Assembly (NCBI RefSeq): GCF_026343295.1
Contig: NZ_JAPELY010000001.1
Span: 2,108,001 to 2,172,000 of the forward strand
Source of the DNA: Streptomyces sp. NBC_00083
Lineage (GTDB): Bacteria > Actinomycetota > Actinomycetes > Streptomycetales > Streptomycetaceae
DNA: 64,000 nt
Direction: 5' to 3'
The first letter of the stretch is position 1; every line of letters starts with the position of its first letter. The notes under the pieces are model-generated. The model saw nothing but the letters and a program-made list of their open reading frames with translations, was not told the origin of the DNA and searched no databases. Made by a program: the position numbers and the translations under genes. Below, piece after piece: positions 48,340 through 57,219 of the stretch.

Positions 48340-49395
48340 GTGATCACCACAACGGGCCTGACCAAGGTCTACCAGTCGCGCGGACGAGATATCACCGCGC
48401 TCGACGGCGTCGACCTGCACGTCCGCGAGGGCGAGGTGTACGGCGTCATCGGCCAGAGCGGCGCCGGCAAGTCCTCTCTCATCCGCTGCGTCAACCTCCT
48501 TGAGCGCCCCACCTCCGGCACGGTGAGCGTCGACGGCGTCGACCTCACCGCCCTCGCGGGGCGCGGCCGGCGCGCGGGCAAGGACCTGCGCCGGGCCCGC
48601 ACCCGCATCGGCATGGTCTTCCAGCACTTCAACCTGCTGTCCTCGCGCACCGTGCAGGACAACATCGAGCTGCCCCTGGAGATCCTCGGCGTCTCCGGCG
48701 CCGAGCGCTCCCGCAAGGCCCTCGACCTGCTCGACCTCGTCGGCCTCACCGACAAGGCGAAGGCCTACCCCGCACAGCTCTCCGGCGGCCAGAAGCAGCG
48801 CGTCGGCATCGCCCGCGCCCTGGCCGGCGACCCCAAGGTGCTGCTCTCCGACGAGGCGACCAGCGCCCTCGACCCCGAGACCACCCGCTCCATCCTCCAG
48901 CTCCTGCGCGACCTCAACCAGCAGCTCGGCCTCACCGTCCTGCTCATCACCCACGAGATGGACGTCGTCAAGACGGTCTGCGACTCGGCCGCCCTGATGC
49001 GCCGGGGCCGCATCGTCGAGTCGGGCACGGTGAACGACCTGCTCGCCACCCCCGGCTCCGAACTCGCCGCCGAACTCTTCCCGGTCACCGGCGGGGCCAC
49101 CAGCCCCGAGCACACCGTCATCGACGTCACCTTCCACGGAGACGCCGCCACCCAGCCGGTCATCTCCCAGCTGTCGCGGACGTACAACATCGACATCTCG
49201 ATCCTCGGCGCCGCGATGGACACCGTCGCGGGCAAGCAGATCGGCCGGATGCGGATCGAACTGCCGGGCCGCTACGAGGAGAACGTCGTCCCCGTCGGCT
49301 TCCTGCGCGAGCAGGGCCTCCAGGTGGACGTCGTGGACGACAGCGCCGCGCACGACGGCCAGGCGCCCACCCCGGTGAAGGAAGGTGCCAAGTGA
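48340..49395 (+). CDS. metN: Methionine ABC transporter ATP-binding protein
   Basis: The 351-aa ATPase has Walker A (GQSGAGKSS), Q-loop, signature LSGGQKQRVGIARALA, Walker B region (LLSDEATSALDPE) and H-loop (LLITHEMDV). A C-terminal NIL ligand-binding domain follows (~270-345, ISQLSRTYNIDISILG), which senses methionine to inhibit transport. GTG 48340 is the start nearest the conserved part. GTGA overlap with metI. Confidence 0.95.
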   Translation: MITTTGLTKVYQSRGRDITALDGVDLHVREGEVYGVIGQSGAGKSSLIRCVNLLERPTSGTVSVDGVDLTALAGRGRRAGKDLRRARTRIGMVFQHFNLLSSRTVQDNIELPLEILGVSGAERSRKALDLLDLVGLTDKAKAYPAQLSGGQKQRVGIARALAGDPKVLLSDEATSALDPETTRSILQLLRDLNQQLGLTVLLITHEMDVVKTVCDSAALMRRGRIVESGTVNDLLATPGSELAAELFPVTGGATSPEHTVIDVTFHGDAATQPVISQLSRTYNIDISILGAAMDTVAGKQIGRMRIELPGRYEENVVPVGFLREQGLQVDVVDDSAAHDGQAPTPVKEGAK

Positions 49396-50060
49396 GCTGG
49401 TCCGAGATGCAGCCGCTGCTGTCGCAGGGCACGTACGACAGCCTCTACATGGTCCTGTGGGCCACCCTCGTGACCATCGGGCTCGGGCTGCCGCTCGGCG
49501 TGCTGCTCGTCCTCACCGACACGGGCGGACTGCTTCAGAACCGCCCGGTGAACAAGGTCGTCGGCGTGATCGTGAACGTCGGCCGCTCGCTGCCGTTCAT
49601 CATCCTGCTGATCGCCCTCATCCCGTTCACCACCTGGGCCGTCGGCACCTTCATCGGTCCGAGCGCCATGATCGTGCCGCTCTCCATCGGCGCCATCCCG
49701 TTCTTCGCGCGCCTCGTGGAGACCGCCGTGCGCGAGGTCGACCACGGGCTCGTCGAAGCCGTCCAGTCCATGGGCGGCGGCATCCCCACCCTCGTGTGGA
49801 AGGTGCTGCTCCCGCAGGCGCTCCCCTCGCTGGTCTCCGCGACCACCACCACCGTGATCACCCTCGTCGGCTACTCCGCGCTCGCCGGCGCGGTCGGCGG
49901 CGGCGGCCTCGGCTCGGTCGCCATCACCTACGGCTACCAGCGTTTCGAGACCACCTTCATGCTCATCACGGTCGCCGTCCTGATCGTGATCGTCACCGTG
50001 GTCCAGCTGCTCGGCGACGGCGCCGTACGCCTGCTCGCCCGCCGCGGCCGGACCTCCTGA
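49392..50060 (+). CDS. metI: Methionine ABC transporter permease
   Basis: This 222-aa permease has five helices and the EAA-type coupling loop (EAVQSMGGGIPTLVWKVLLP). GTG start in the GTGA overlap with metN. It forms the MetN2-MetI2 importer. Confidence 0.95.
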   Translation: MSWSEMQPLLSQGTYDSLYMVLWATLVTIGLGLPLGVLLVLTDTGGLLQNRPVNKVVGVIVNVGRSLPFIILLIALIPFTTWAVGTFIGPSAMIVPLSIGAIPFFARLVETAVREVDHGLVEAVQSMGGGIPTLVWKVLLPQALPSLVSATTTTVITLVGYSALAGAVGGGGLGSVAITYGYQRFETTFMLITVAVLIVIVTVVQLLGDGAVRLLARRGRTS

Positions 50061-50131
50061 ACCACCGCGACCCACCGAGCCCGCACTCCTTGTCCGGGCG
50101 TACACCGCACCACCAGAAAGAGGCACTTTTC

Positions 50132-50980
50132 GTGCGTAAGAACACCAAGATCACCGCTGCCGCCGTCGTCACCGCCGCGCTCGCCGTCGGCCTCACCGCC
50201 TGCGGCTCGTCCTCGGACCCGAAGGCGGGCGGCAAGCCGGACGAGTCCAAGGCGCTCGTCGTCGCCGCGTCCCCGACGCCGCACGCCGACATCCTCAAGT
50301 TCGTCAAGGACAACCTGGCGGCCAAGGCCGGACTCAAGCTGGAAGTCAAGGAGTTCACGGACTACGTCCTGCCCAACACCGCCACCGAGCAGGGCCAGGT
50401 CGACGCCAACTTCTTCCAGCACAAGCCCTACCTGGACGACTTCAACAAGAAGAACGGCACCCACATCGTGCCCGTCGTCGACGTGGAGCTGGAGCCGCTC
50501 GGCCTCTACTCGCACAAGGTCAAGTCGCTCAAGGACATCACCTCCGGGCAGACCGTCGCCGTCCCCAACGACACCACCAACGAGGGCCGCGCGCTCCAAC
50601 TCCTCGCCGCCAACGGCCTGATCACCCTGAAGGACGGCGCCGGCTCCGGGGCCAAGCTCTCCGACATCAAGGACAGCAAGGGCCTGAAGTTCAAGGAGCT
50701 GGAGGCCGCCACGCTGCCCCGCGCGCTCAACGACGTGGACGCCGCCGTCATCAACGGCAACTACGCCATCGAGGCGAACCTCAAGCCCGCCAAGGACGCC
50801 CTCGCCCTGGAGAAGGCCGACGGCAACCCCTACGCCAACTTCCTCGCCGTCAAGCAGGGCAACGAGAACGACCCGCGCGTCCAGAAGCTCGCCAAGCTCC
50901 TGAACTCCGACGAGGTCAAGAAGTTCATCACCGACAAGTACGCGGGCTCCGTCGTCCCGGCCTTCGGCCCCGCCAAGTAG
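50132..50980 (+). CDS. metQ: Methionine-binding lipoprotein
   Basis: The 282-aa protein has a lipoprotein signal with lipobox LTAC (cleavage before CGSSS) and NlpA/MetQ motifs (VVAASPTPHADIL, QGQVDANFFQHKPYLDDFN divided, ALNDVDAAVINGNYA). It delivers methionine to MetNI at the outer membrane face. GTG 50132 has AAAGAGG ~9 nt upstream. Confidence 0.95.
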   Translation: MRKNTKITAAAVVTAALAVGLTACGSSSDPKAGGKPDESKALVVAASPTPHADILKFVKDNLAAKAGLKLEVKEFTDYVLPNTATEQGQVDANFFQHKPYLDDFNKKNGTHIVPVVDVELEPLGLYSHKVKSLKDITSGQTVAVPNDTTNEGRALQLLAANGLITLKDGAGSGAKLSDIKDSKGLKFKELEAATLPRALNDVDAAVINGNYAIEANLKPAKDALALEKADGNPYANFLAVKQGNENDPRVQKLAKLLNSDEVKKFITDKYAGSVVPAFGPAK

Positions 50981-51008
50981 GCGTCAACCGCCCCTGCCCG
51001 TACGGCAG

Positions 51009-51052
51009 GACGAAGGTCCCGGACACCCCGCCAGGTGTCCGGGACCTTCGTC
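51009..51052 (+). terminator. Terminator of metNIQ
   Basis: A 19-bp perfect stem (51009-51027 with 51034-51052, 6-nt loop) follows metQ by 28 bp. Confidence 0.85.
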
Positions 51053-51186
51053 GCTACGGCCACCCGGCCATGCGCGCTGGCGGCCCGATGCTGCATGCTG
51101 TGTCTTTACGGTCCTCACAGGTTGACGGGCAACGCGGCCCCCGGGCCGGCGCGGTCCCCAAGGCGGTCCACGGCATGGAGCGGCAC

Positions 51187-51831
51187 ATGACTACCCACCT
51201 TCCGGTCTTCCCGGACATCTCCATCAGCACGGACCGCCTCGTGCTGCGCCCCTTCGAGGATGCCGACACCCCCGCCCTCATCGAGATGATGAACGACGAG
51301 CAGGTGGTCGCCTGGACCGCGGTGCCGCACCCCTACACCGCACGCGACGCCGACGACTGGGTCCGCCACATCGCCCCGCGCGAGCGCACCGAGGGCCGAG
51401 GAATCGTTCTGGCGGTCACCGAGTTCCTCACCCAGCGCCTCGTCGGCATCGTCCACCTCCAGAACACCAACTGGCGCACCCTGGCCACGGAGGTCGGCTA
51501 CGTCGTGGCGCCCTGGGCCCGCGGCGAGGGATACGCCACCGAGGCCGTGCTCGCCGCCGCCCAGTGGCTCTTCCGCGACCAGCGGTTCGAGCGCCTCGAA
51601 CTGCGCACCGCAGCCGACAACACCGCGTCCCAGCAGGTGGCGCAGAAGATCGGCTGCATCAGCGAGGGCGTGCTGCGCAACGCCTGGATAGCGCGTACGC
51701 AGACGGAGGACGGCGGCTGGACGGACATCCGCACCGACCTCATCGTGTGGAGCCTGCTCCCCGAGGACCTCGACGGCGTCGCCGAACAGCTCGCCGACGC
51801 CGGGTACGCCTCCTACACCGACTGGAACTGA
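51187..51831 (+). CDS. RimJ/RimL-type GNAT acetyltransferase
   Basis: This 214-aa protein has the RimJ/RimL pattern (ISTDRLVLRPFEDADTPAL; VGYVVAPWARGEGYATEAV; LRTAADNTASQQVAQKIG). It may acetylate a protein N-terminus or an antibiotic. ATG 51187 has GGAG 7 nt upstream; ATG 51175 is in frame 12 nt earlier. TACGGT at 51107-51112 is a possible -10. Confidence 0.88.
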   Translation: MTTHLPVFPDISISTDRLVLRPFEDADTPALIEMMNDEQVVAWTAVPHPYTARDADDWVRHIAPRERTEGRGIVLAVTEFLTQRLVGIVHLQNTNWRTLATEVGYVVAPWARGEGYATEAVLAAAQWLFRDQRFERLELRTAADNTASQQVAQKIGCISEGVLRNAWIARTQTEDGGWTDIRTDLIVWSLLPEDLDGVAEQLADAGYASYTDWN

Positions 51832-51951
51832 CCCCCCGGCCGGCGCCCGGAAGGAAATTCCGGAGCTACCCTCAAGTCCGTACCCGGCGCACCCACGTGC
51901 CCGGCACCCGTCCGCCGCCCCGCCCTGCCACACCACTGGAGTCTGACGAAG

Positions 51952-53166
51952 ATGGCCGACCGCGTCACGGTGATCGGCTGGGACGGCTCGCCCCTCACCC
52001 CCGCGGCCACCTCCGCGCTCTCCGCGGCCACCCTGGTGGCCGGCGCCGCCCACCACCTCGCGCTCCCCGAGGTGCCGGCCGGCGCCGAGCGCATCCGGCT
52101 CGGCAGCGTGAGCCTGGCCGCCCGGCGCATCGCCGGGCACCGCGGCAGCGCGGTCGTCCTCGCCGACGGCGACCCCGGGTTCTTCGGCGTCGTCCGCACG
52201 CTCAGGGACCCCGAGCACGGCCTCGAAGTCGAAGTGGTGCCCGCCGTCTCCGCCCTCGCAGGCGCCTTCGCCAGGGCCGGAATGCCCTGGGACGACGCCC
52301 AGCTCGTCGTGGCCCACCCCCGCACCCTGCGCCGCGCCGTCAACGTCTGCCGCGCCCACCCGAAGGTCGGCGTCCTCACCTCGCCGGGCGCCGGGCCCGC
52401 CGAACTCGCGCTGCTCCTCGAAGGGGTCCACCGCACCTTCGTCATCTGCGAGGAGCTCGGCAGCGACCGCGAGCAGGTCACCGTCCTCACCTCCGAGAGC
52501 GCCGCCGACCACGCCTGGCGCGACCCCAACGTTGTCATCGTCCTCGGCGGCGGCCCGTCCGGCGAGGGCGAGGGCTGGCTCGCCGGACCCGCCCCCGGCT
52601 ACCCCTCGGCGCCGCGCGGCTGGGCGCTGCCCGCCCGCGAGTACGGCGCCGGGCTCGGCTCCGGCGAATCCGCCGAACTGCGCGCCGCCCAACTCGCCAG
52701 GCTCGGACCGCGGGTCGGCGACCTCGTCTGGGACATCGGCTGCGGCAGCGGCGCGCTCTCCGTGGAGGCGGCCCGGTTCGGCGCCGCGGTGATCGCCGTC
52801 GACACCCGCGCCGAGGCCTGCTCCCGCGCCGAGTCCACCGCGCGCCGCTTCGGCGTGCAGCTCCAAGTGGTCCGCGGCAAGGCCCCGCACATCCTGGAGT
52901 CGCTGCCCGAACCCGATGTCGTACGCATCGGGGGCGGCGGCGCGGCGGTCGTCGAGGCGTGCGCCGATCGCAGGCCGGAGCGCATCGTGACGCACGCGTC
53001 CACCCGGGACGAGGCGGAGGCCGTGGGAGCCGTTCTGAGCGCCGGCGGATACGACGTCGAGTGCGCGCTCCTCCAATCGGTCGACCTCGACACGAGCGCC
53101 TGGTCGGAGCGCGAACGCTCGGTCGCCTTCCTGCTTTCCGGAAGGCGGAAAGAAAGATCCCTGTGA
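51952..53166 (+). CDS. cobL: Precorrin-6Y C5,15-methyltransferase (decarboxylating)
   Basis: The 404-aa protein fuses a CbiE-type tetrapyrrole methylase (residues ~1-200, VLADGDPGFFGV) and a CbiT-type SAM methyltransferase (residues ~220-404, WDIGCGSGALSVEAARFG). It methylates C5 and C15 and decarboxylates during cobalamin synthesis. SD CTGGAG precedes ATG. TACCCT at 51867-51872 is a possible -10. No cobalamin riboswitch motif is visible upstream. Confidence 0.93.
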   Translation: MADRVTVIGWDGSPLTPAATSALSAATLVAGAAHHLALPEVPAGAERIRLGSVSLAARRIAGHRGSAVVLADGDPGFFGVVRTLRDPEHGLEVEVVPAVSALAGAFARAGMPWDDAQLVVAHPRTLRRAVNVCRAHPKVGVLTSPGAGPAELALLLEGVHRTFVICEELGSDREQVTVLTSESAADHAWRDPNVVIVLGGGPSGEGEGWLAGPAPGYPSAPRGWALPAREYGAGLGSGESAELRAAQLARLGPRVGDLVWDIGCGSGALSVEAARFGAAVIAVDTRAEACSRAESTARRFGVQLQVVRGKAPHILESLPEPDVVRIGGGGAAVVEACADRRPERIVTHASTRDEAEAVGAVLSAGGYDVECALLQSVDLDTSAWSERERSVAFLLSGRRKERSL

Positions 53167-53506
53167 CTCCTCCGGCGCGTCGTGGAGGGTAGGCTGGCCG
53201 ATCGTTGTACCGCACCCGGCCGTTCGCAGCTCCGCTCGCCAAGGACCGGACGAGGGAACCGCTTTGGGACCCGTCGGCGGTACGGCACAACCGGGGGACG
53301 CGCAACGTGGCGCAGCCCACACGGTCCGTGGCCGAGACTGACCGCCGCGGCGGCGAAGGCCCGCGACAATGCATGGTGTCGTTGACGCCCGCGGGCCGTT
53401 CGCGATCGCGCGGCGCACGCATGGAGCGACGGGTGCCGCACGCGCCGAGCGCGGGTGGCCCCGGGCCGCAGGCCGAAGGAGCACTACAGATGGGCGAGGG
53501 GTACGC
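53167..53506 (+). promoter_or_regulatory. Leader region of bluB-cobT
   Basis: This 340-bp gap contains a -10-like TAGGCT (53190-53195), giving a ~300-nt leader. An open frame runs from TTG 53205 to TGA 53510, but its composition is not convincing. I do not find the cobalamin riboswitch B12-box pattern. Confidence 0.5.
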
Positions 53507-53510
53507 ATGA
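53490..53510 (+). CDS. Six-codon mini-ORF coupled to bluB-cobT
   Basis: AAGGAG at 53476-53481 sits ~8-9 nt before ATG 53490, which encodes MGEGYA and ends in TGA overlapping the next ATG (ATGA at 53507-53510). The layout suggests ribosomes load on the mini-ORF and re-initiate on the long gene, whose own SD (GAGGGG) lies inside it. Confidence 0.45.
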   Translation: MGEGYA

Positions 53511-56500
53511 CTGACACCGGCCAGGTCCCGGGCGAGGGACTGCCGGAGAACGCAGGCATGGTGGAACAGCCGGGCGTCCCCGCTCCCGGTGCCTACACCT
53601 TCCTCGATCCCGCAGACAGCTCGGTCAACCCCGCGGACGACGACGACCTGCTCCTGATGCCGGGCGCCCAGGGCGCCTGGATCGACCCGCAGTCGGCGCC
53701 CGCCCCCGTCGCCGCCCCGCCGGCACCCGGCCCGGCCGCGGAGCCCGGCGCGCACGAGACCGGCGGCCGTGACACCGGCTCCGTCGACCTCGGCGGCGCC
53801 CGCACCGCGCAGGCCCCCGCGAGCGCCGCCCCGCCGGCCCGCCGCCCGCTCCACCTCGGCCCGCAGGTGCCGGACGCCTCCGCGGGTGTCGTACGGTCCC
53901 TCGCCGACCGGGGCCCGGCCGGCGCCCCCGTGAACCCGATGCCCACGCGCACCCAGGGTCCGCCCACGGCAGGTCCCGAATACCTGGACATCCCGCGCGA
54001 GGAAGCCGCGGCGCAGCCCGCTGCACCTCAGCTCGCGGAGATGCAGCCCGGGAGTGGCATGGCATGGACGCCTCAGCAGCGTTCCGCGCCCCACACGTCA
54101 CTCCACATGCCGGTGGCCCCTGCAGAAACGGTCGTCCCCGAGGACTTCGCGGTGCACGCGGCCGCCCAGGGCGTCCCGCCCCACGCCGTCGAGCAGCAGG
54201 CCCCGCAGATGGCCCAGCCCGGCGCGCGTCCGGTGCTCCTCGTGGACCAGCTCGTCGCCCAGCAGGCGGTACGGCAGGACGCCCCGCAGGCGCCGCAGCA
54301 GGGTGGACAGCCGCAGCACGCGGGCCAGTTCGTGCCCGTCGAGGGTTCGGTCCCGACCGGCCCCCACCTCGCGCCCGCCCCGGCGCAGGCCGGCCCCGTA
54401 CAGGAAGCGCCCGTACAGGAAGCGCCCGCGCAGGGAGTGCAGGACGTACCGCAGCCGGCGCCCGAGCCCGTCGTGGCCGCACAGCCGGAGCCGGTGGCGC
54501 CCGCCGGGCCCGTGGGCCCGAGCGCTGCCGAGCCGATGGCGCCGCAGGAGCCCGTGTCCGAGCCGCCCGCCGTGACCGAGGTGCCCGCCGAGCCCGCCGT
54601 GGCCGGGTTCCCCGCCGAGCCCGTCGCCGCCGAGGCGCAGGTCGCCGGGCCGGCGCAGGCCGCGCAGGTGCCCGCCGAAGCGCTCGCCGCCGAGCCCGTG
54701 GTGCCCGAGCAGGCCGTGGCCGAGGCCGCGCCCGAACAGGTCGTACCCGAGCAGGCCGTACCCGAGGCCCTGACGCCGGACCCGGCCGTCACCGAGCTCG
54801 TCGCCGCCGAGCCCCTCCCCGTCGAGCCCGTCGTCGCCGCAGAGGTGTTCGCCGCGCCGCAGCCCGTGGCCGTCGAGCCCGTCCAGGCCGCCGTGGCCGA
54901 GCCCGAGTCCGTCGCGGTCGCCCCGGACCAGGCGCCGACCCATGTCGCCGTCCCGGTGCAGCAGGCCGTGCAGCAGGCCCCGGCCGAGGAGCAGCCGGCC
55001 CGGCCCGGCACGGCGGAGCCCCTCGCCGAGGCGCCGGCCGCCGTGCCCGAGCAGATCCAGGCGCCCGAGCCCGTCCTCGTACCGCAGCAGGACCAGGCGG
55101 TCACGGCCGGAGCCCCGGCGGCCGACCCCGTGCCGGCCCCCGAGGCCCCCGAAGCGGTCGTCGCGCCGCAGCCGGCCCCGGCCGAAGCGGCCGTGCCCGC
55201 CGCCGGACCGGAGGCGCCCCGGGAGCCGGAGGCCGCCGACAGCGCGCGGGTCGCCGCGCCCGCGGAGGGCGAGGAGGCCGAGGAACTCACGGACGCCGTC
55301 GACCTCCCCGAGCAGGCGCCCGCCGCCCCCGGGTACGACGACGCCGAGCGCGAGGCCGTGCTGCGCGTCATGCGCGAGCGCCGCGACATCCGCAACGGCT
55401 TCCGGTCCGACCCCATCCCGCACGAGGTGCTGCTGCGCGTCCTGGAGGCGGCCCACACCGCGCCCTCCGTCGGACACTCGCAGCCGTGGGACTTCGTGGT
55501 GATCCGGTCCGCGGAGACCCGCCGCACCATGCACGAACTGGCCCAGCGCCAGCGCGAGGCGTACGCGAAGTCGCTGCCCAAGGGCCGAGCCAAGCAGTTC
55601 AAGGAACTGAAGATCGAGGCCATCCTCGAAACGCCCGTCAACATCGTGGTCACCGCAGACCCGACGCGCGGCGGCCGGCACACCCTCGGCCGCTACACGC
55701 AGCCGCAGATGGCCCCGTACTCCTCCGCCCTCGCGGTCGAGAACCTGTGGCTCGCCGCCCGCGCCGAAGGCCTCGGTGTCGGCTGGGTCTCCTTCTTCGA
55801 CGAGCGCGAGATGGTCCGCGCGCTCGGCCTGCCCGAGCACCTCGAAGTCGTCGCCTACCTCTGCGTCGGCTACGTCGACGAGTTCCCCGACGAGCCCGAG
55901 CTGATGCAGGCCGGCTGGTCCAAGCGCCGTCCGCTGTCCTGGGTCGTCCACGAGGAGACGTACGGCCGCCGTGCCCTGCCCGGCGAGGACCCGCACGACC
56001 TGCTCCAGGAGACCGTCTCGGGCATCCGCCCCCTCGACGCCAAGGCGCTCGGCGAGGCCTGGGAGCGGCAGAAGCGGATGACCAAGCCCGCGGGCGCGCT
56101 CGGCATGCTGGAGATCATCTCCGCTCAGCTGTCCGGGCTCTCCCGCAAGTGTCCGCCGCCGATCCCGGAGCCGGCCGCCGTCGCGATCTTCGCCGGCGAC
56201 CACGGCGTGCACGCCCAGGGCGTCACCCCTTGGCCCCAGGAAGTCACCGGCCAGATGGTCGCCAACTTCCTCGGCGGCGGCGCGGTCTGCAACGCCTTCG
56301 CCAACCAGGTCGGCGCCGAGGTCTGCGTCATCGACGTGGGCGTCGCCTCCGAACTCCCGGCCACGCCCGGCCTGTTGCCCCGCAAGGTGCGGGCCGGGAC
56401 CGCCGACATGACGACCGGGCCCGCGATGACCCGCGAGGAAGCCGTCGCCGCCATCGAGGTCGGCATCGAGACCGCGCGCGACCTGGTGGCCGCCGGCAAC

Positions 56501-57049
56501 AAGGCGCTCCTCACCGGCGAGATGGGCATCGCCAACACCACCGTGTCGGCCGCCCTCATCTCCCTCTACACGGGCGTCGACCCGGTCGAGGTCACCGGCC
56601 GCGGCACCGGCATCAACGACGAGACGCACGCCCGCAAGGTCGACGTCGTACGCCGCGCCCTCGACCTGCACCAGCCGGACCCCGCCGACCCGATCGGCGT
56701 CCTCGCCGCGATCGGCGGCCTGGAACACGCGGCCCTGGTCGGCTTCCTGCTCGGCGGCGCGTCGCTGCGTACGCCGGTGATCCTCGACGGCGTCAGCACC
56801 GGAGCCGCCGCCCTGGTCGCCCGCGCGATCGCCCCCGAGGTGCTCTCCGCGTGCATCGCGGGACACCGCAGCGCCGAACCCGGCCACGTGGCGGCCCTCA
56901 ACAAGCTGGGCCTGCGCCCCCTGGTCGACCTCGACCTGCGGCTCGGCGAGGGCACCGGCGCGCTGCTCGCCCTGCCGGTGGTGCAGAGCGCGGCCCGCGC
57001 GATGCACGAGGTCGCCACGTTCGACTCGGCGGGCGTCACCGAGAAGTAG
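53507..57049 (+). CDS. cobT: BluB-CobT fusion with long disordered N-terminus
   Basis: The 1180-aa protein has three parts. Residues 1-~600 are Pro/Ala/Glu/Val/Gln-rich and disordered, with imperfect repeats (VQEAP, PEQAV) and one ordered-looking early motif (AYTFLDPADSS, DDDDLLLMPGAQGAW). Residues ~609-815 are a nitroreductase-fold BluB domain (RERRDIRNGF, GHSQPWDFVVI, GVGWVSFFDE) that cuts FMNH2 to dimethylbenzimidazole (DMB). Residues ~826-1180 are CobT (GDHGVHAQGV, GEMGIANTT, catalytic Glu1148 in GEGTGALLAL), joining DMB to phosphoribose. Making and activating the lower ligand in one chain implies channelling. Confidence 0.92.
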   Translation: MTDTGQVPGEGLPENAGMVEQPGVPAPGAYTFLDPADSSVNPADDDDLLLMPGAQGAWIDPQSAPAPVAAPPAPGPAAEPGAHETGGRDTGSVDLGGARTAQAPASAAPPARRPLHLGPQVPDASAGVVRSLADRGPAGAPVNPMPTRTQGPPTAGPEYLDIPREEAAAQPAAPQLAEMQPGSGMAWTPQQRSAPHTSLHMPVAPAETVVPEDFAVHAAAQGVPPHAVEQQAPQMAQPGARPVLLVDQLVAQQAVRQDAPQAPQQGGQPQHAGQFVPVEGSVPTGPHLAPAPAQAGPVQEAPVQEAPAQGVQDVPQPAPEPVVAAQPEPVAPAGPVGPSAAEPMAPQEPVSEPPAVTEVPAEPAVAGFPAEPVAAEAQVAGPAQAAQVPAEALAAEPVVPEQAVAEAAPEQVVPEQAVPEALTPDPAVTELVAAEPLPVEPVVAAEVFAAPQPVAVEPVQAAVAEPESVAVAPDQAPTHVAVPVQQAVQQAPAEEQPARPGTAEPLAEAPAAVPEQIQAPEPVLVPQQDQAVTAGAPAADPVPAPEAPEAVVAPQPAPAEAAVPAAGPEAPREPEAADSARVAAPAEGEEAEELTDAVDLPEQAPAAPGYDDAEREAVLRVMRERRDIRNGFRSDPIPHEVLLRVLEAAHTAPSVGHSQPWDFVVIRSAETRRTMHELAQRQREAYAKSLPKGRAKQFKELKIEAILETPVNIVVTADPTRGGRHTLGRYTQPQMAPYSSALAVENLWLAARAEGLGVGWVSFFDEREMVRALGLPEHLEVVAYLCVGYVDEFPDEPELMQAGWSKRRPLSWVVHEETYGRRALPGEDPHDLLQETVSGIRPLDAKALGEAWERQKRMTKPAGALGMLEIISAQLSGLSRKCPPPIPEPAAVAIFAGDHGVHAQGVTPWPQEVTGQMVANFLGGGAVCNAFANQVGAEVCVIDVGVASELPATPGLLPRKVRAGTADMTTGPAMTREEAVAAIEVGIETARDLVAAGNKALLTGEMGIANTTVSAALISLYTGVDPVEVTGRGTGINDETHARKVDVVRRALDLHQPDPADPIGVLAAIGGLEHAALVGFLLGGASLRTPVILDGVSTGAAALVARAIAPEVLSACIAGHRSAEPGHVAALNKLGLRPLVDLDLRLGEGTGALLALPVVQSAARAMHEVATFDSAGVTEK

Positions 57050-57062
57050 CCCGACGGCACGA

Positions 57063-57097
57063 GCGGGGGCCGGGGTCGCGCTGACCCCGGCCCCCGC
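57063..57097 (+). terminator. Terminator after bluB-cobT
   Basis: A perfect 15-bp stem (57063-57077 with 57083-57097, loop GCGCT) lies 13 bp after the stop; a new -10, TAGGCT, follows at 57124-57129 for the next gene. Confidence 0.8.
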
Positions 57098-57219
57098 CCA
57101 TGCCGCCGCACGCACCCGCCCCTTAGGCTGTCGGCGGGAGCGCGTACCCCTCCCACCAGCCGCTTCACCGCCGCAGCGGCCCATCGCACCGCAAGCCCGC
57201 CCGAGGAGCACCCGCCACC

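Noticed and set aside
53167..53506. Cobalamin riboswitch before bluB-cobT or cobL
   Set aside because: I looked for the B12-box and GCCACTG-type core in 51832-51951 and 53167-53506 and saw none.
53205..53510. 101-codon frame (TTG start) directly upstream of and overlapping bluB-cobT by ATGA
   Set aside because: Arg-rich low-information sequence, TTG start without SD and no family pattern. Only its last six codons, with their own SD and ATG, look plausible as a mini-ORF.
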